A stretch of DNA of 64,000 nt from Branchinecta lynchi (Eukaryota; Arthropoda; Branchiopoda; Anostraca; Branchinectidae): contig JAKZAP010000022.1 in NCBI GenBank assembly GCA_023053575.1, positions 13,558,518 through 13,622,517 on the forward strand, read 5' to 3'. A program made the translations under genes and the position numbers. The notes beneath the pieces are model-generated. The model ran no database searches, was not told where the DNA came from, and saw nothing but the letters and a program-made list of their open reading frames with translations. Shown here in pieces: positions 62,001 through 64,000 of the stretch (the first letter of the stretch is position 1; every line of letters begins with the position of its first letter).

Positions 62001-64000
62001 AGCTTCAGATCCCATCTACGAACTCGCCCTGTCCCTTGACCCGAAGAATACTGCCGCCAAGTTTCATCAAAATATCTCATTCACTTCGAGAGTTATCATG
62101 CTCACAGACGGACAGACGGACGGACGGACAGACGGGCGGGCGGACGGATAGACAGACGGACGGACGGACAGACGGGCGGGCGGACGGATAGACAGACGGA
62201 CGGACGGACGTATAGACGGACGGACGGACGGACGTATAGACGGACGGACGGACGGACGTATAGACGGACGGACAGACAGACAGACAGACGGACAGACAGA
62301 CGGACGGACGGACGGACAGACAGAAAGACGGCGATGTCATAGGTATCCTTCCACTTACCTTTTGGGATCCTAAAAAGGAGAATAAGAAAAACAAAGTTCA
62401 TCTTGACGCGGAGAATTTGAATTTCAACAAAGCGAGCATTTCAATGGCTAATGAAGCGAAGTCCAATGTTCAATTCCAATTGTTAGGTCACTTCTGAAAG
62501 CCCGCTATTGCGTGTGACCAAAAAAGTCTGTTTTCGGCAATCGTTTACCCTCGTTAGTTGCTAAATATTTCAACCATACAAGCAGACAGAGGTACCATAA
62601 ATGCGAAAGAAAAGTTTACTCGACGAAAATCGATTATATGAATGGCGGAGCAACGAGATGACGCGTTTTCGTTGGGTCGTCAAGCCTGTTTAAGCGAGTA
62701 TATATAAACACTATCCCGTGTCAGTCCTATTCGGTTAGACTTTTAACTACTCTATATAAGCTGTCCAAACGCTGTAAGCGGCTTAGTGATACGGCGATCT
62801 GCGACTATTTAAATTGAGGCGGAGCAAGTATTTACAAAAACGAAACTAATATAATAATAATTTTATTTAAACCCTCCATACAAATACAATGTAAATGGTC
62901 GGAGGAGTTGGTAGAGAAACAAAAGAAAAAGAAAAAGAAAAGAGAATTACACAACAATACGATACAACATTAAGCTGCGATAACTAAAAATAAGCAAAAC
63001 AAGAACAAACTTGAGTCACATGACTATACCAGGCTAGCCAGTGGAAAATCGTGCAGTTTTCTACTACGATTAATAAAACGACTGGTTAACTCATTCATTT
63101 TTTCAGTTATTTCAAAAATCTGGTACCTTTGTGATACGTAAGAGTTTCGGAACCATATGGGAATTCCCAGTAGATATTTGCAGTACCGGAAAAAATTAGA
63201 ACGGACTTGTTTACGCTCAGTTTTATTCAAGGAATTCCACAGAGGGGTTAAAAAGAAGACATGGGGCGCGAACATGGCGTTGCATAGACGGCAACGCCAT
63301 ATACATATGCTTACCAGCAGAGAACAGCAGTGAATCCTAGCACCCATCGATGTGCCTCTAAGGCTCTGGGCACCTTTAACTGCTTGTCACAGCATCGTGT
63401 TAGGAAATATGTTAGTAATATGATCAAGGTTAATAGCAGCCAGAGTACAGGTATAGTTGCAAGGATCCCCAATGCCTGAAATAAAATTCACTATTGTAAG
63501 TAAAACTCAGAATCTTGGAGTAGAAAATAAAGGGACTGTACATCTTGGATCCTCAATATACGTCGACTAACCTAATAATTTATAAAAAAAAAAAAAAAAA
63601 TTATCAATTACAAAATAATTTACTAAATGGATAAATATTTTATGGCGCTAAATCACTCAGCTGAGTTTTATATTAGCGATATTTCGGCCATTCTTGGCAA
63701 GGGTCCTCTTCAGGCTGAAGCTACAATAACGAATCGGAGAGCGAATACGGTTCGCAGTGATCTTGGGCTGAAGGAACAATAGTGACGTATTTCCGTTGTA
63801 TACATTGTTTGAATATATGTTTCAAAGTCAGCTTGGGCTCAAAGAGTATTTAATGACTGAAACATATTTCTACTACCTGCTCAAAAGTTTACCGATGTCA
63901 GAGGTATCCCTCCACTTACGTTTTGGGATCCCAAAAAACTGTATGTCCTTTAGTGCCTTTTACAAAAGTAGAACTGCAAACCTACGTTGTTGTTTTTCTT

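Overview
The window is eukaryotic, from an animal genome, most likely an invertebrate. The evidence is a multi-exon gene with GT-AG introns, non-LTR retrotransposon remains and dense non-autonomous DNA transposons. The species cannot be named from the sequence. There are no rRNA, tRNA, CRISPR or bacterial-type genes that I can support.

The one host gene I recognise is a Tweety homologue (TTYH family, a five-pass membrane protein) on the minus strand. Eight coding exons were found by reading frame, splice sites and intron phase: 63315-63475 (TM1, start of TM2), 57989-58100 (end of TM2), 48810-49054 (first extracellular domain), 38659-38754 (TM4), 32033-32246 and 31024-31163 (second, cysteine-bearing extracellular domain), 24984-25085 (TM5) and 16670-16850 (cytoplasmic tail and stop). 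The phases chain correctly except for one gap: an exon for TM3 should lie between 38755 and 48809 and I could not find it. The N-terminal exon(s) lie upstream of the window. The introns, about 43 kb in all, consist largely of repeats.

Repeat content. Family A (eleven copies or fragments) begins AACAAGACC, has a core of degenerate ~137-bp repeats, then a GGAC-rich microsatellite, and ends in a GGGATCCC palindrome. Family B (25-26.7 kb, 58.3-61.3 kb, fragment near 33 kb) has the same plan with a different core and a TGGCACTTG hairpin end. One B copy sits inside an A copy without target duplication, and both families look like Helentron-associated (HINE/DINE-1/pearl-type) elements. There are also MITE families with visible target duplications (hAT-like 8 bp, Harbinger-like 3 bp, TTAA-type, TA-type), several foldback elements, a 67-bp x 11 satellite containing CCATGG at 20.6-21.3 kb, and several 5'-truncated non-LTR retrotransposons. 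One retrotransposon, with a 711-codon open frame, is flanked by 454-bp almost identical inverted arms (27.2-30.9 kb).

Layout: 0-16.6 kb is repeat-rich DNA downstream of the Tweety gene; 16.7-63.5 kb is the Tweety gene with repeat-filled introns; the last 0.5 kb lies upstream of the first visible exon. The best candidates for something undescribed are the shared architecture of families A and B, the transposon end that supplies the splice-acceptor tract of the TM5 exon, the inverted-arm RT locus and the CCATGG satellite.
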